NCBI RefSeq assembly: GCF_019802055.1
Contig: NZ_JAHVHW010000006.1
Span: 248,001 to 312,000, forward strand
From: Ferrimonas balearica
GTDB taxonomy: Bacteria; Pseudomonadota; Gammaproteobacteria; Enterobacterales; Shewanellaceae
Length of the DNA stretch: 64,000 nucleotides
Reading direction: 5' to 3'
The first letter of the stretch is position 1, and each line of letters starts with the position of its first letter. Of this stretch, positions 19,597-27,307 are shown piece by piece. The notes under the pieces were generated by a model. That model did not search any database, was not told the origin of the DNA, and worked only from the letters and a program-made list of their open reading frames with translations. The translations under genes and the position numbers were made by a program.

Positions 19597-20574
19597 TCAG
19601 AGGTGATCCCGGCCATGGGGTGTCAGAAAATCCAATTCCGGCCCTTTGGGCACCACCCGGGTCGGGTTGATCATGTCATGGCTGTAGTAGTAGTGGCGCT
19701 TGATGTGCGCCATGTTGACGGTCTCTGCTACTCCGGGCCACTGGTACAACTCCCGCACATACCCGGACAAGTTGGGGAAACTGGAGAGCAGCTGCCGGTT
19801 GCATTTGAAGTGTCCGAAGTAGACCGCGTCAAACCGCACCAGGGTGGTGAACAGGCGCCAATCCGCCTCAGTGATACGCTCTCCCAGCAAGTAGCGCTGC
19901 TGACTCAGTCGGCTCTCCAGCCGATCCAGGGCGTCAAAGAGGCGATCATAAGCGGCCTCATACGCCTCCTGAGTGGTGGCAAAACCCGCCCGGTATACCC
20001 CGTTGTTGATGTTGTCGTAGACATCCTTGTTGACCGATTCGATCTCATCCCGAAGCGCTTCCGGCCAGTAGTCATCCTGGTTGCCGGTGAGGTGGTCAAA
20101 TGCGCTGTTGAGCATCCGGATGATCTCCGATGACTCATTGTTGACGATGCGATGGGTTTGGGTGTCCCACAGTACCGGCACCGTCACTCGGCCGGTGTAA
20201 TTCGCCTGGTTGGCGGTGTAGACCTGGTAGTGGTAATCAAAGCCATGCAGCTTATCGCCGCTGGAGCCTGAGGCCAGATCAAAGCTCCACCCCTTATCCA
20301 GCATATCGGGGCTGACCACGGACACATCGATGTAATCCCGGAGCCCTTTCAGAGCGAGGAAGATCAGGGTGCGATGGGCCCAAGGACAGGCATAGGAAAC
20401 ATACAGGTGGTAGCGTCCCTTCTCCGCTTTGAAGCCACCCTCTCCAGTGGGGCCAGGGGAGCCATCCGGGGTGATCCAGTTGCGCAGCTTGGCCTGCTCA
20501 CGAACAAATTCACCCTTGCTGGTCTCCGTGTCATACCAGACGTCATGCCAGACGCCGTTAACCAGTTGTCCCAT
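19597..20574 (-). CDS. yqjG: Glutathionyl-hydroquinone reductase (YqjG/ECM4 type)
   Basis: A 325-residue glutathione transferase of the Xi class, which reduces glutathionyl-hydroquinones. The active-site motif SYACPWAHRTLI supplies the nucleophilic Cys, and the C-terminal domain has GERITEADWRLFTTLVRFD. The N-terminal residues MGQLVNGVW are typical. It lies directly downstream of a DoxX-family gene, as yqjF-yqjG do in E. coli. The pair is likely an operon for quinone or nitroaromatic stress. Confidence 0.93.
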   Translation of the reverse strand: MGQLVNGVWHDVWYDTETSKGEFVREQAKLRNWITPDGSPGPTGEGGFKAEKGRYHLYVSYACPWAHRTLIFLALKGLRDYIDVSVVSPDMLDKGWSFDLASGSSGDKLHGFDYHYQVYTANQANYTGRVTVPVLWDTQTHRIVNNESSEIIRMLNSAFDHLTGNQDDYWPEALRDEIESVNKDVYDNINNGVYRAGFATTQEAYEAAYDRLFDALDRLESRLSQQRYLLGERITEADWRLFTTLVRFDAVYFGHFKCNRQLLSSFPNLSGYVRELYQWPGVAETVNMAHIKRHYYYSHDMINPTRVVPKGPELDFLTPHGRDHL

Positions 20575-20644
20575 GGTCAGCTCCTGAAGTGTGTTGGCTA
20601 GGCAATGTGATAACGAGGGGGCGGCAGTTCGCCCCGCTCTGATG

Positions 20645-21040
20645 TTATTTGGCCAGCTTGGCGTCCAGGCTCAGCTTGCCAGCACCGTTGATGGTCAGCA
20701 GCAGGAAGCCCCCTGCCATCGCCAGGTTCTTGGCAAAGGCATTGAAGTCGTTGGCCAGGTCGCCATGGAAAATCACCGCGGAGAGCACACAGAAACCCGC
20801 CAGCAGGAAGGCGATGATGCGGGTTTTGAATCCCAGCAGAATCGCCAGGCCGCCAAACAGCTCCAGCACCACCACCGGGTAGAGCAGGATGCCGGGCACG
20901 CCCATCGACTCCATCCACCCTTGGGTACCAGCGAAGCCGCCAATTTTATGGAAGCCAGCTGCGATAAAGATAAAGGCCATCAGGGCACGGGCCAGCAGGT
21001 CAGTGGGAGCAGCAAGAGCGTGATTACGTGGGTCAGTCAT
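20645..21040 (-). CDS. yqjF: DoxX family inner-membrane protein (YqjF-like)
   Basis: A 131-residue protein with four hydrophobic helices and the DoxX signature (ARALMAFIFIAAGFHKIGGF and YPVVVLELFGGLAILLGFKTR). YqjF in E. coli is coinduced with YqjG by hydroquinone- and nitrotoluene-type compounds. Here it is the first gene of the pair, with a 70-base gap holding a small GC hairpin. Its biochemical role is unknown. Confidence 0.88.
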   Translation of the reverse strand: MTDPRNHALAAPTDLLARALMAFIFIAAGFHKIGGFAGTQGWMESMGVPGILLYPVVVLELFGGLAILLGFKTRIIAFLLAGFCVLSAVIFHGDLANDFNAFAKNLAMAGGFLLLTINGAGKLSLDAKLAK

Positions 21041-21089
21041 GAGTCGGTCCTTGAGGTCGAAATGGTTAACAAGACAGGTGTCAGTTTAG

Positions 21090-21115
21090 TGCGATTTACT
21101 GATATAAAAATCGCA
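21090..21115. promoter_or_regulatory. Candidate operator upstream of yqjF
   Basis: Arms TGCGATTT and AAATCGCA are separated by ten A/T-rich bases, about 50 bases before yqjF. In E. coli the yqjFG pair responds to a LysR-type regulator; this site could play a similar role. No regulator gene is adjacent. Confidence 0.4.
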
Positions 21116-21306
21116 AAAATGTGGCGCCACTATTCGATTCAATAGAACAGTCGTGACAACAAGCGAACAAAGTGTTGGATGATTAGCTGGGCAAAACCGG
21201 TTTACGCTGTCGATGCCATCTGCGCCTGGTGGTCACTGAATAGAGGCCTGTGGCCGAGTGCATCGGCATGACAATTTCGGGCACCGTTAGCCCCCCTCTA
21301 GAAACA

Positions 21307-21333
21307 AAAAAGTCCCGCCAGGCGGGACTTTTC
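21307..21333 (-). terminator. Intrinsic terminator after fdhC copy 1
   Basis: The stem AAAGTCCCGCC/GGCGGGACTTT has an almost empty loop and T-runs on both strands. It ends fdh operon 1. Confidence 0.87.
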
Positions 21334-21362
21334 ATCAGGGTAAGTGGTGACTCACCAAGGTA

Positions 21363-22346
21363 TCACTCTTTGTACTTCAGAGTACCGTCAGCCTTGATCT
21401 CGTCATACCACACATTGTGGTGCTGCTTGGCCCAGTTCTCATCACAGTAACCGGATACCATGCACTCCATCCCCCCTTCGGACATGACGGTCGCCATGAA
21501 GATGTGAACGATGGAGAACGCGGTGACGATGATGGCGGCACTGGCGTGCACGATCAGCGCCAACAGGCTCAGGTTACGGGACGGCTCCACGTATTCCGGG
21601 AACAGCAGGATCACACCGGAAACGGCGATGATTGCGCCGCACAGGGCGAAGGTCCAGAACCACACCTTTTCACCCGCGTTGGCAAAGCCCGCATCCGGGT
21701 GCTTGCCTTTGAACGGGCCGAAGTTGATGTAGCCACCCACCACCAGGAACCAGTCCAGGTCGTACTTGGCGGGGATCTGGTTCTTGGCCCACTTCACGGT
21801 CATCAGCAACCAACCCAGCATGAACGGGATGGCCATGTAGTCGTGAACCGGCTTGGCGAAGGCTGCCATGGTGGCAAACGCCTGCTGACCCAGGTAGGGC
21901 TCGATGATCAGGCGGCCCGCCAACAGCGTCAGACCGGTCACGATCAGCAACAGACAGGGAATGGCACCCAGCCAGTGGATCGCCACATCCGCCTTGGACC
22001 AGCGGTAAACCATCTTGCCGGAGAAGCCGTGGTGCAGCTTGGAGATGCCGTTCACCGCGATAAACGCAGCGAATACGGCGATCATGCCAAACAGCGCCAG
22101 CGCCATACCCGGAGCCAGAATGTCACTGCGGAAAGGCAGCAGACGCTCGTCCTGCGGGTTGATCAGCTGGGCATGGAACTCGGACTCAGACACGGTACGC
22201 CCTTCAGCGCCCTGTTGAATCGCCTGCCACACCACTTCCGCTTCGTTGCCGGACTGGGCAGCCACGGTGCCCGGGTCGGACGCCAGGGCCAAACCAGGAA
22301 CCAATACCAAGAGCATCAGCAGCGGCTTGAGCAGAGTTTTGAACAT
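21363..22346 (-). CDS. fdhC: Formate dehydrogenase cytochrome b subunit, copy 1
   Basis: The 327-residue membrane subunit would pass electrons from FdhB through b hemes to the quinone pool. It has a signal peptide (residues 1-22), a periplasmic stretch to about 75, then about five hydrophobic helices near residues 78-100, 122-146, 172-190, 228-250 and 268-292. Histidines that could bind heme lie in DVAIHWLGA, VHDYMAIPF and FSIVHIFMA. The ATG at 22346 follows AAAGGAG, so the longer frame is rejected. The sequence is nearly the same as copy 2 (only scattered changes) and much less like copy 3. Confidence 0.93.
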   Translation of the reverse strand: MFKTLLKPLLMLLVLVPGLALASDPGTVAAQSGNEAEVVWQAIQQGAEGRTVSESEFHAQLINPQDERLLPFRSDILAPGMALALFGMIAVFAAFIAVNGISKLHHGFSGKMVYRWSKADVAIHWLGAIPCLLLIVTGLTLLAGRLIIEPYLGQQAFATMAAFAKPVHDYMAIPFMLGWLLMTVKWAKNQIPAKYDLDWFLVVGGYINFGPFKGKHPDAGFANAGEKVWFWTFALCGAIIAVSGVILLFPEYVEPSRNLSLLALIVHASAAIIVTAFSIVHIFMATVMSEGGMECMVSGYCDENWAKQHHNVWYDEIKADGTLKYKE

Positions 22347-22406
22347 AGTCGCTCCTTTAGACAACAGCGGGGACGGCTGTAAAAGCCGTCCCCCTGGGAG
22401 TGGGAC

Positions 22407-22979
22407 TTAGCCCCAGGCTCCGTCTTTATGGCCACGGGTTACCACACGCTCGCGGTAGATGTCGGACACAGTGCCCGCATCACCGGCCAGCAGGGCCTTG
22501 GTAGCACACAGCTCGGCACACATCGGCAGCTTGCCTTCAGCGATACGGTTGGCACCGTACAGGGCTTTCTCCTTGGCGGAACCCGCCTCGGTGTTCGGAC
22601 CACCGGCACAGAAGGTGCACTTGTCCATCTTGCCCTTGGAACCGAACGCAGACTGTTTCGGGAACTGCGGTGCGCCAAACGGACAGGCGTACAGGCAGTA
22701 ACCACAACCGATGCAGCGCTCTTTGTCGTGCAGGATGATGCCGTCTTCGGTCTTGCTGAACACGTTGACCGGACACACCTTCATGCAGGGCGCATCAGCA
22801 CAGTGCATACAAGCCACGGAGATGGAGGTTTCACCCGGCTTACCGTCGTTGATGGTCACTACGCGGCGGCGCTGGATACCCCACTCCAGAGCGGAGTCGT
22901 TTTCGTTCTTACAAGCGGTGACACAGCCGTTACATTCGATGCAGCGTTTGGTGTCACACATGAATTTCATAGTCGCCAT
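22407..22979 (-). CDS. fdhB: Formate dehydrogenase iron-sulfur subunit, copy 1
   Basis: A 190-residue four-cluster ferredoxin that relays electrons between FdhA and FdhC. Cys groups in order are CDTKRCIECNGCVTACK, CMHCADAPCMKVCP, CIGCGYCLYACP and CTFCAGG with a late CAELCATK pair. An AGGAGAT site precedes the start. It lacks its own signal peptide, so it is probably exported in complex with twin-arginine-bearing FdhA. It is almost identical to copy 2. Confidence 0.95.
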   Translation of the reverse strand: MATMKFMCDTKRCIECNGCVTACKNENDSALEWGIQRRRVVTINDGKPGETSISVACMHCADAPCMKVCPVNVFSKTEDGIILHDKERCIGCGYCLYACPFGAPQFPKQSAFGSKGKMDKCTFCAGGPNTEAGSAKEKALYGANRIAEGKLPMCAELCATKALLAGDAGTVSDIYRERVVTRGHKDGAWG

Positions 22980-23004
22980 ATGGGCTTATCTCCTAAGGCC
23001 GACG

Positions 23005-25866
23005 TTAAGCTTTGACGATTTCACACAGGGACACCTTGGTCTCCTGCATCTGGGTCACCGGGTCGTAACCGTAGGTCAGCGCGGTGTTGGCGGATTCACC
23101 CACCACGTAGGGCTTGGTGCTGATACCACCGGACTCGGGGTACTGCAGCTCTTCACCTTCAAACACACCAGCGAAGTGGTACGGCATAAAGGTTTCGCCT
23201 ACGGATACACGCTCGGTCACCATGGCTTTCATGCCAATGACCGCACCTTCGGGCGACTTCAGCTTGACGTCATCGCCATCGCGGATGCCACGGTCTGCCG
23301 CATCCACCGGGTTGATCTCAACGAACATCTCCTGCTGGAGTTCAGCCAGCCACGGGTTGGAACGGGTCTCTTCACCGCCCCCTTCGTACTCAACCAGACG
23401 ACCGGAAGTCACCACCAGCGGGAACTTCTTGTCCAGGTTCTCGCTGATCACCCGGTCCTGGATGGACTTGAACAGGGTGGGCAGACGGTGAACCTGCATG
23501 TCTTCGTGGGTCGGGTACTTGGCGATCAGGTCGCGACGCGGGGTGTACAGCGGCTCACGGTGTACCGGGATCTCATCCGGGAAGGTCCAAACCTTCACAC
23601 GGGCCTTGGCGTTACCGAACGGAATACAACCGTGCTTCATGGCCACGCGCTGGATACCGCCAGAGATGTCGGTCTTCCAGTTCTTGCCTTCAGCGTGCTG
23701 CTTCTCTTCCGCAGTCAGCTCGTCCCACCAGCCCAGCTGCTTCAGCATGTCAGCAGTGAACTCAGGGAAGCCGTCCTGGAAGTAGTTGCCTTTGGAACCG
23801 GCATCTTCAGCCAGGATGCTGACGCCATCGTGCTCTACACCGAAACGGGCGCGGAAGTTACCGCCACCTTCCATAACGTGTTTGGAGGTGTCGTACAGGA
23901 TGTGAGTACCAGGGTGCTTCAGCTCCGGGGTACCCCAGCACGGCCACGGCAGACCGTAGGTTTCGCCTTTCACTGCGCCACCCGGGGCTTTCAGGTCTTC
24001 CCAGCTGAACAGGTGCCAGTTTTCCTGGTGCTGCTTCAGACGCTCAGGAGACTGACCGGTGTAACCGATGGTCCACATGCCCTTGTTAAATTCACGGGTG
24101 ATGTCTTCAACCAGCGGCTCGTCGTTGTTGACCTGGATGTGCTTGAACATCTGGTCAGCAATACCCACCTTCTTGGCGATCTTGTACATGATCACGTGGT
24201 CCGGCAGGGACTCGAACATCGGCTCGATGACCTTGGAACGCCACTGCAGAGAGCGGTTGGAGGCGGAGATGGAACCGTAGGTTTCGAACTGGGTCGCAGC
24301 AGGCAGCAGGTAAACGCCGTCTTTGCGCTGGTGCATTACACCGGCCATGGTCGGGTACGGGTCAACCACCACCACGGTGTCCATCTTGTTCAGTGCTTCA
24401 CGCACCTCACGGCCACGGGTTTCGGTATTCACAGACTGACCCCAGAAGAACGCCAGACGGATGTTGTCTTTCTGGCCGATCTTGGCTTTGTCTTCCAGTA
24501 CACCATCGTGCCAACGGGAGCACGGGATACCGGGGGTGTTCATCGGCACTTTGCCCAGGTGGGAGCCCTGGTCGAAGCGGGCTTTCACCCAATCGAACTC
24601 CAGGTTCCAAACATTGGCCCAATGCTTCCACGCACCTTCGGACAGACCGTAGTAGCCCGGCAGGTTGTCGAACAGCAGACCGAAGTCGGTGGCGCCCTGT
24701 ACGTTGTCGTGGCCACGGAAGATGTTGGCACCGCCGCCGGATACGCCCATGTTGCCCAGAGCCAGCTGCAGGATGCAGTACGCACGGGTGTTGGCGTTAC
24801 CTACGGTGTGCTGAGTACCACCCATACACCATACGATGGTGCCCGGACGGTGCTCGGCCAGCATCTTGGCCACACGGTACATCTGCTCACCGGAAACGGA
24901 GGTCAGATCTTCCACCTCTTCCGGAGTGTACTTCTTCACTTCTTCACGGATCGCGTCCATGCCGTAAACACGGCGACGGATGAAGTCTTTATCTTCCCAG
25001 CCGTTCTCGAAGATGTGCCACAGCAGGCCGTAGATGAACGGGATGTCAGTACCGGGTCGGATATGCACGTACTCGTCAGCGTGCGCTGCAGTACGGGTGA
25101 AGCGAGGATCGACCACGATCATCTTGGCGCCGCGCTCTTTACCGGTGAGCACGTGAGACATGGCAACCGGGTGCGCTTCAGCGGCGTTGGAGCCGATAAA
25201 GAGCATCGCTTTACAGTTGTGCATGTCGTTGTAGGAGTTGGTCTGTGCGCCGTAACCCCAGGTGTTGGCCACACCAGCTACGGTGGTGGAGTGACAGATA
25301 CGGGCAGAGTGGTCGACGTTGTTGGTGCCCCACATTGCCGCAAATTTACGGTACAGGTAGGCCTGTTCGTTAGAGAACTTGGCGGAACCCATAAAGTAGA
25401 TGGAATCCGGACCGGACTCTTCGCGGATCTTCAGCATCTGGTCGCCGATCTCGTTGATCGCCTGGTCCCAGGACAGCTTCTTCCACTTACCGCCTTCCAG
25501 CTTCATCGGGTACTTCACCCGCTTTTCGCTGTGGCCGTGGTGACGGATGGAGGCACCCTTGGCGCAGTGGCCGCCACGGTTGATCGGGTGGTCAAACGCC
25601 GGCTCCTGACCGGTCCATACGCCGTTCTGAACTTCGGCGTAGATACCACAACCTACGGAGCAGTGGGAACAGATGGTTTTCACCTGCTCAATCGGGCCTT
25701 CAGCGGATACGGCTTTGGCTTCAGCTTTACGTACCATACCGGCGCCCAGCATGGAGGCAGCGGCGATACCACCGGTGGTGATACCGGCGTTTTTCAGAAA
25801 TTGGCGGCGGTTCAGGCCCAGGCCATTGCCAGCCTGAACTGAAGTGCCTTTACGAGTCAGTTTCAT
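23005..25866 (-). CDS. fdhA: Formate dehydrogenase catalytic subunit, copy 1 (cysteine form)
   Basis: A 953-residue Mo/W-bis-pyranopterin oxidoreductase that oxidises formate to CO2 in the periplasm. A twin-arginine signal (LNRRQFLKNAG) is followed by an N-terminal [4Fe-4S] motif, TICSHCSVGCG with a later HCAKGA. The metal ligand is Cys191 in SARICHSTTVAG, followed by the conserved His, so no selenocysteine is used. The C-terminal cofactor-binding domain has EVNP-like EINPVDAADRG. Its central part (about residues 240-480) is closer to copy 3 than to copy 2, although its fdhB and fdhC neighbours are closest to copy 2. GAGGAGAG precedes the start. Confidence 0.97.
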   Translation of the reverse strand: MKLTRKGTSVQAGNGLGLNRRQFLKNAGITTGGIAAASMLGAGMVRKAEAKAVSAEGPIEQVKTICSHCSVGCGIYAEVQNGVWTGQEPAFDHPINRGGHCAKGASIRHHGHSEKRVKYPMKLEGGKWKKLSWDQAINEIGDQMLKIREESGPDSIYFMGSAKFSNEQAYLYRKFAAMWGTNNVDHSARICHSTTVAGVANTWGYGAQTNSYNDMHNCKAMLFIGSNAAEAHPVAMSHVLTGKERGAKMIVVDPRFTRTAAHADEYVHIRPGTDIPFIYGLLWHIFENGWEDKDFIRRRVYGMDAIREEVKKYTPEEVEDLTSVSGEQMYRVAKMLAEHRPGTIVWCMGGTQHTVGNANTRAYCILQLALGNMGVSGGGANIFRGHDNVQGATDFGLLFDNLPGYYGLSEGAWKHWANVWNLEFDWVKARFDQGSHLGKVPMNTPGIPCSRWHDGVLEDKAKIGQKDNIRLAFFWGQSVNTETRGREVREALNKMDTVVVVDPYPTMAGVMHQRKDGVYLLPAATQFETYGSISASNRSLQWRSKVIEPMFESLPDHVIMYKIAKKVGIADQMFKHIQVNNDEPLVEDITREFNKGMWTIGYTGQSPERLKQHQENWHLFSWEDLKAPGGAVKGETYGLPWPCWGTPELKHPGTHILYDTSKHVMEGGGNFRARFGVEHDGVSILAEDAGSKGNYFQDGFPEFTADMLKQLGWWDELTAEEKQHAEGKNWKTDISGGIQRVAMKHGCIPFGNAKARVKVWTFPDEIPVHREPLYTPRRDLIAKYPTHEDMQVHRLPTLFKSIQDRVISENLDKKFPLVVTSGRLVEYEGGGEETRSNPWLAELQQEMFVEINPVDAADRGIRDGDDVKLKSPEGAVIGMKAMVTERVSVGETFMPYHFAGVFEGEELQYPESGGISTKPYVVGESANTALTYGYDPVTQMQETKVSLCEIVKA

Positions 25867-25880
25867 GGTTCTCTCCTCAA

Positions 25881-26078
25881 TTACTGGCCACGGGCCACGG
25901 CGTAGTAACGACGCACGTGCTCGGACTCGCGGTACCCTTTGGACTGACTTTCAGTCGCGGCAGGGGCTTCAGCAGCCATCACGGCAGGCGCAGCGGCCAT
26001 AGCGGCGCCAGCGGCAGCAGTACCGGTAGCCAGCGTTTTGAGGAATTGGCGTCGAGCCAATGGTTTTTCGGTTTTCAT
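25881..26078 (-). CDS. fdhX: FdhX-type twin-arginine small protein, copy 1
   Basis: The 65-residue protein starts MKTEKPLARRQFLKTLATG, a twin-arginine signal, and ends in the motif GYRESEHVRRYYAVARGQ. It belongs to the small formate dehydrogenase region TAT-target family, always found just before fdhA. It has no cysteine, so it carries no cluster of its own. The start at 26078 was chosen because AAGGAAG precedes it and the signal begins there. A role in assembly or stability of the exported complex is guessed. Confidence 0.85.
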   Translation of the reverse strand: MKTEKPLARRQFLKTLATGTAAAGAAMAAAPAVMAAEAPAATESQSKGYRESEHVRRYYAVARGQ

Positions 26079-26202
26079 AGGCTTCCTTAGGTCGTCAGAT
26101 CCAAACGTCTCGGCCCCTTCGGACAAACAATGAGACACAGATCATCGGAGCGGTCATGGTCATGTGACGGAGGCATCATGACTTGGCGAAAGAGAAGATA
26201 TA

Positions 26203-26235
26203 TTGATCTGGCGCAAGCCGGAATTTGCCGAAAAA
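26203..26235 (-). promoter_or_regulatory. Conserved block upstream of fdh operon 1, FNR/CRP-like
   Basis: Read on the minus strand, TTGCGCCAGATCAA matches eight of ten bases of the FNR consensus TTGAT-N4-ATCAA. The neighbouring AATTTGCCG is also shared with the region before fdhX2 at 34114-34145. The site lies about 130 bases before the fdhX1 start. Confidence 0.5.
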
Positions 26236-26404
26236 CGTGCGTTGGCTCGAAAAAGTCGCGGTTTTTGTAAAAACCCCCTTTAAGGTGAGTCATTGTGTCC
26301 AGGTGACCCAGTCGACAGCTTTGCCGGGCGTCACAGGAAAGGATTTTCGGTTTCTTACTTTCCGCGTTCGTTCCGGTAAGAAATCCTCATTAATTTCACC
26401 ACTT

Positions 26405-26420
26405 TGTGATCTGGATCACC
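26405..26420. promoter_or_regulatory. CRP-like binding site upstream of fdh operon 1
   Basis: TGTGATCTGGATCACC matches nine of ten bases of the CRP consensus arms TGTGA and TCACA. It is about 330 bases from the fdhX1 start, far for a direct activator, so a distant start site or another target is possible. CRP is the major anaerobic regulator in Shewanella. Confidence 0.5.
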
Positions 26421-26437
26421 TAAAATCGCATTCGAAA

Positions 26438-26464
26438 AAATGCCCCGCAGTGCGGGGCATTGGG
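26438..26464 (-). terminator. Intrinsic terminator after the protease operon
   Basis: On the minus strand the stem AATGCCCCGCA/TGCGGGGCATT is followed by TTTTTT. Confidence 0.88.
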
Positions 26465-26563
26465 GTGAATAGGAGACATTCGTATTTAAGCGAGCAAACA
26501 GGTGAAAATTGGCCCTTGAGATCGATTGAGAGATGGGGGTCACTCAATCCGCAATGCGGCATT

Positions 26564-27307
26564 TCACTGTGGCAACTCGCTTGCCTTAGCCTCATTCTCA
26601 AGAAAAGCAGTGAGCGTAGCGTCATCCGCCACCCAGCCAACACCATTTACAGCCCTTAAGTGATAAGTGCCAGCGGAGACAAAAAAGATCCCCTCAACGG
26701 CATCACCGATTCGGGTAATGCTGCCAACGGACACGCCACGATCGTCCACCAAGTCCCAGTTGATGGCATCTTGCCTCAGGCTCTCCTGTGTTTTGACGAT
26801 GACCGACTGAGATAGGCCATTGAGGGGGGGAAGGGAAAATCGCTGGCCTGGTTCCAGAATATCCAGAGTGCTCTCGTCAAACTCCACAAAGTGGCTCTCA
26901 TCAAGCTGCACATTCAGGGCGTAGTTCGCAAAGACAGACTTCGCGGCCGCAGAGGCGCGCCACAGTGTAAGGTCAAGGTCATAGAGCACCACCACCTCTT
27001 CCTTTTCTTGCGGCAGCGGAGAGGACGGCACAGCCAACTCCGGGTTCATCGCTTCAACATCCCGAAGGTACGCTTCGATGGTGTCGGAACGCGGAGCCAT
27101 CATTGGCCCCGCATCCCGAACTGCAACCTCATCCTGATCACCACCTGAAGGAGGGCTCACTTGCACGGTGCCGGGTGACCGAGCCGTTTTTGGCACCGCC
27201 ATCTCCACCGCGCCCTCTAAGGGAGAGGGGCTCACCCTTAGAGAAAGATAGGCAGCGATGACCACTGCGATGACCAGCGCACCGCCAATCAACCTTCGCT
27301 TCATCAT
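26564..27307 (-). CDS. Membrane-anchored protein of unknown function, partner of the protease
   Basis: A 247-residue protein has a single N-terminal hydrophobic helix (residues 4-24) and otherwise lies outside the membrane, probably in the periplasm. Residues 25-90 are low-complexity and Pro/Ser/Val-rich. The C-terminal 130 residues form a predicted beta domain with the phrases VVVLYDLDLTLWRASAAAK and FFVSAGTYHLRAVNGVGW. The start overlaps the protease stop in an ATGA junction, so the two are coupled. It could hold, inhibit or guide the protease. No family is recognised. Confidence 0.7.
   Translation of the reverse strand: MMKRRLIGGALVIAVVIAAYLSLRVSPSPLEGAVEMAVPKTARSPGTVQVSPPSGGDQDEVAVRDAGPMMAPRSDTIEAYLRDVEAMNPELAVPSSPLPQEKEEVVVLYDLDLTLWRASAAAKSVFANYALNVQLDESHFVEFDESTLDILEPGQRFSLPPLNGLSQSVIVKTQESLRQDAINWDLVDDRGVSVGSITRIGDAVEGIFFVSAGTYHLRAVNGVGWVADDATLTAFLENEAKASELPQ

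Larger units (their letters stand above)
21041..21362. other. Intergenic region between yqjF and fdhC copy 1
   Basis: About 320 bases hold no convincing gene. The part next to yqjF carries an inverted repeat that may be an operator. The part next to fdhC1 ends with the fdh operon 1 terminator. Nothing is recognised in the middle. Confidence 0.6.
26079..26563. other. Intergenic region upstream of fdh operon 1
   Basis: About 485 bases without a convincing gene. From the fdhX side it holds a block shared with the operon 2 leader (26203-26235), a CRP-like palindrome (26405-26420) and the terminator of the protease operon (26438-26464). The region is visibly A/T-richer than the fdh genes. Confidence 0.7.

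Noticed and set aside
25294-25296. Selenocysteine in FdhA
   Set aside because: The ligand codon is TGT (Cys) in all three copies and no in-frame TGA occurs there.
22711-25842. A 1043-codon plus-strand open frame opposite fdhA copy 1
   Set aside because: It is an antisense shadow of fdhA; its product is His/Val/Leu-rich without domains, and the minus-strand frame has full family motifs.
26079-26563. Moco riboswitch or sigma-54 promoter before fdh operon 1
   Set aside because: A GCCUCCG stretch recalls the Moco element, but the UUGCC core and the second hairpin are missing, and no GG-N10-GC sequence was found on the minus strand.
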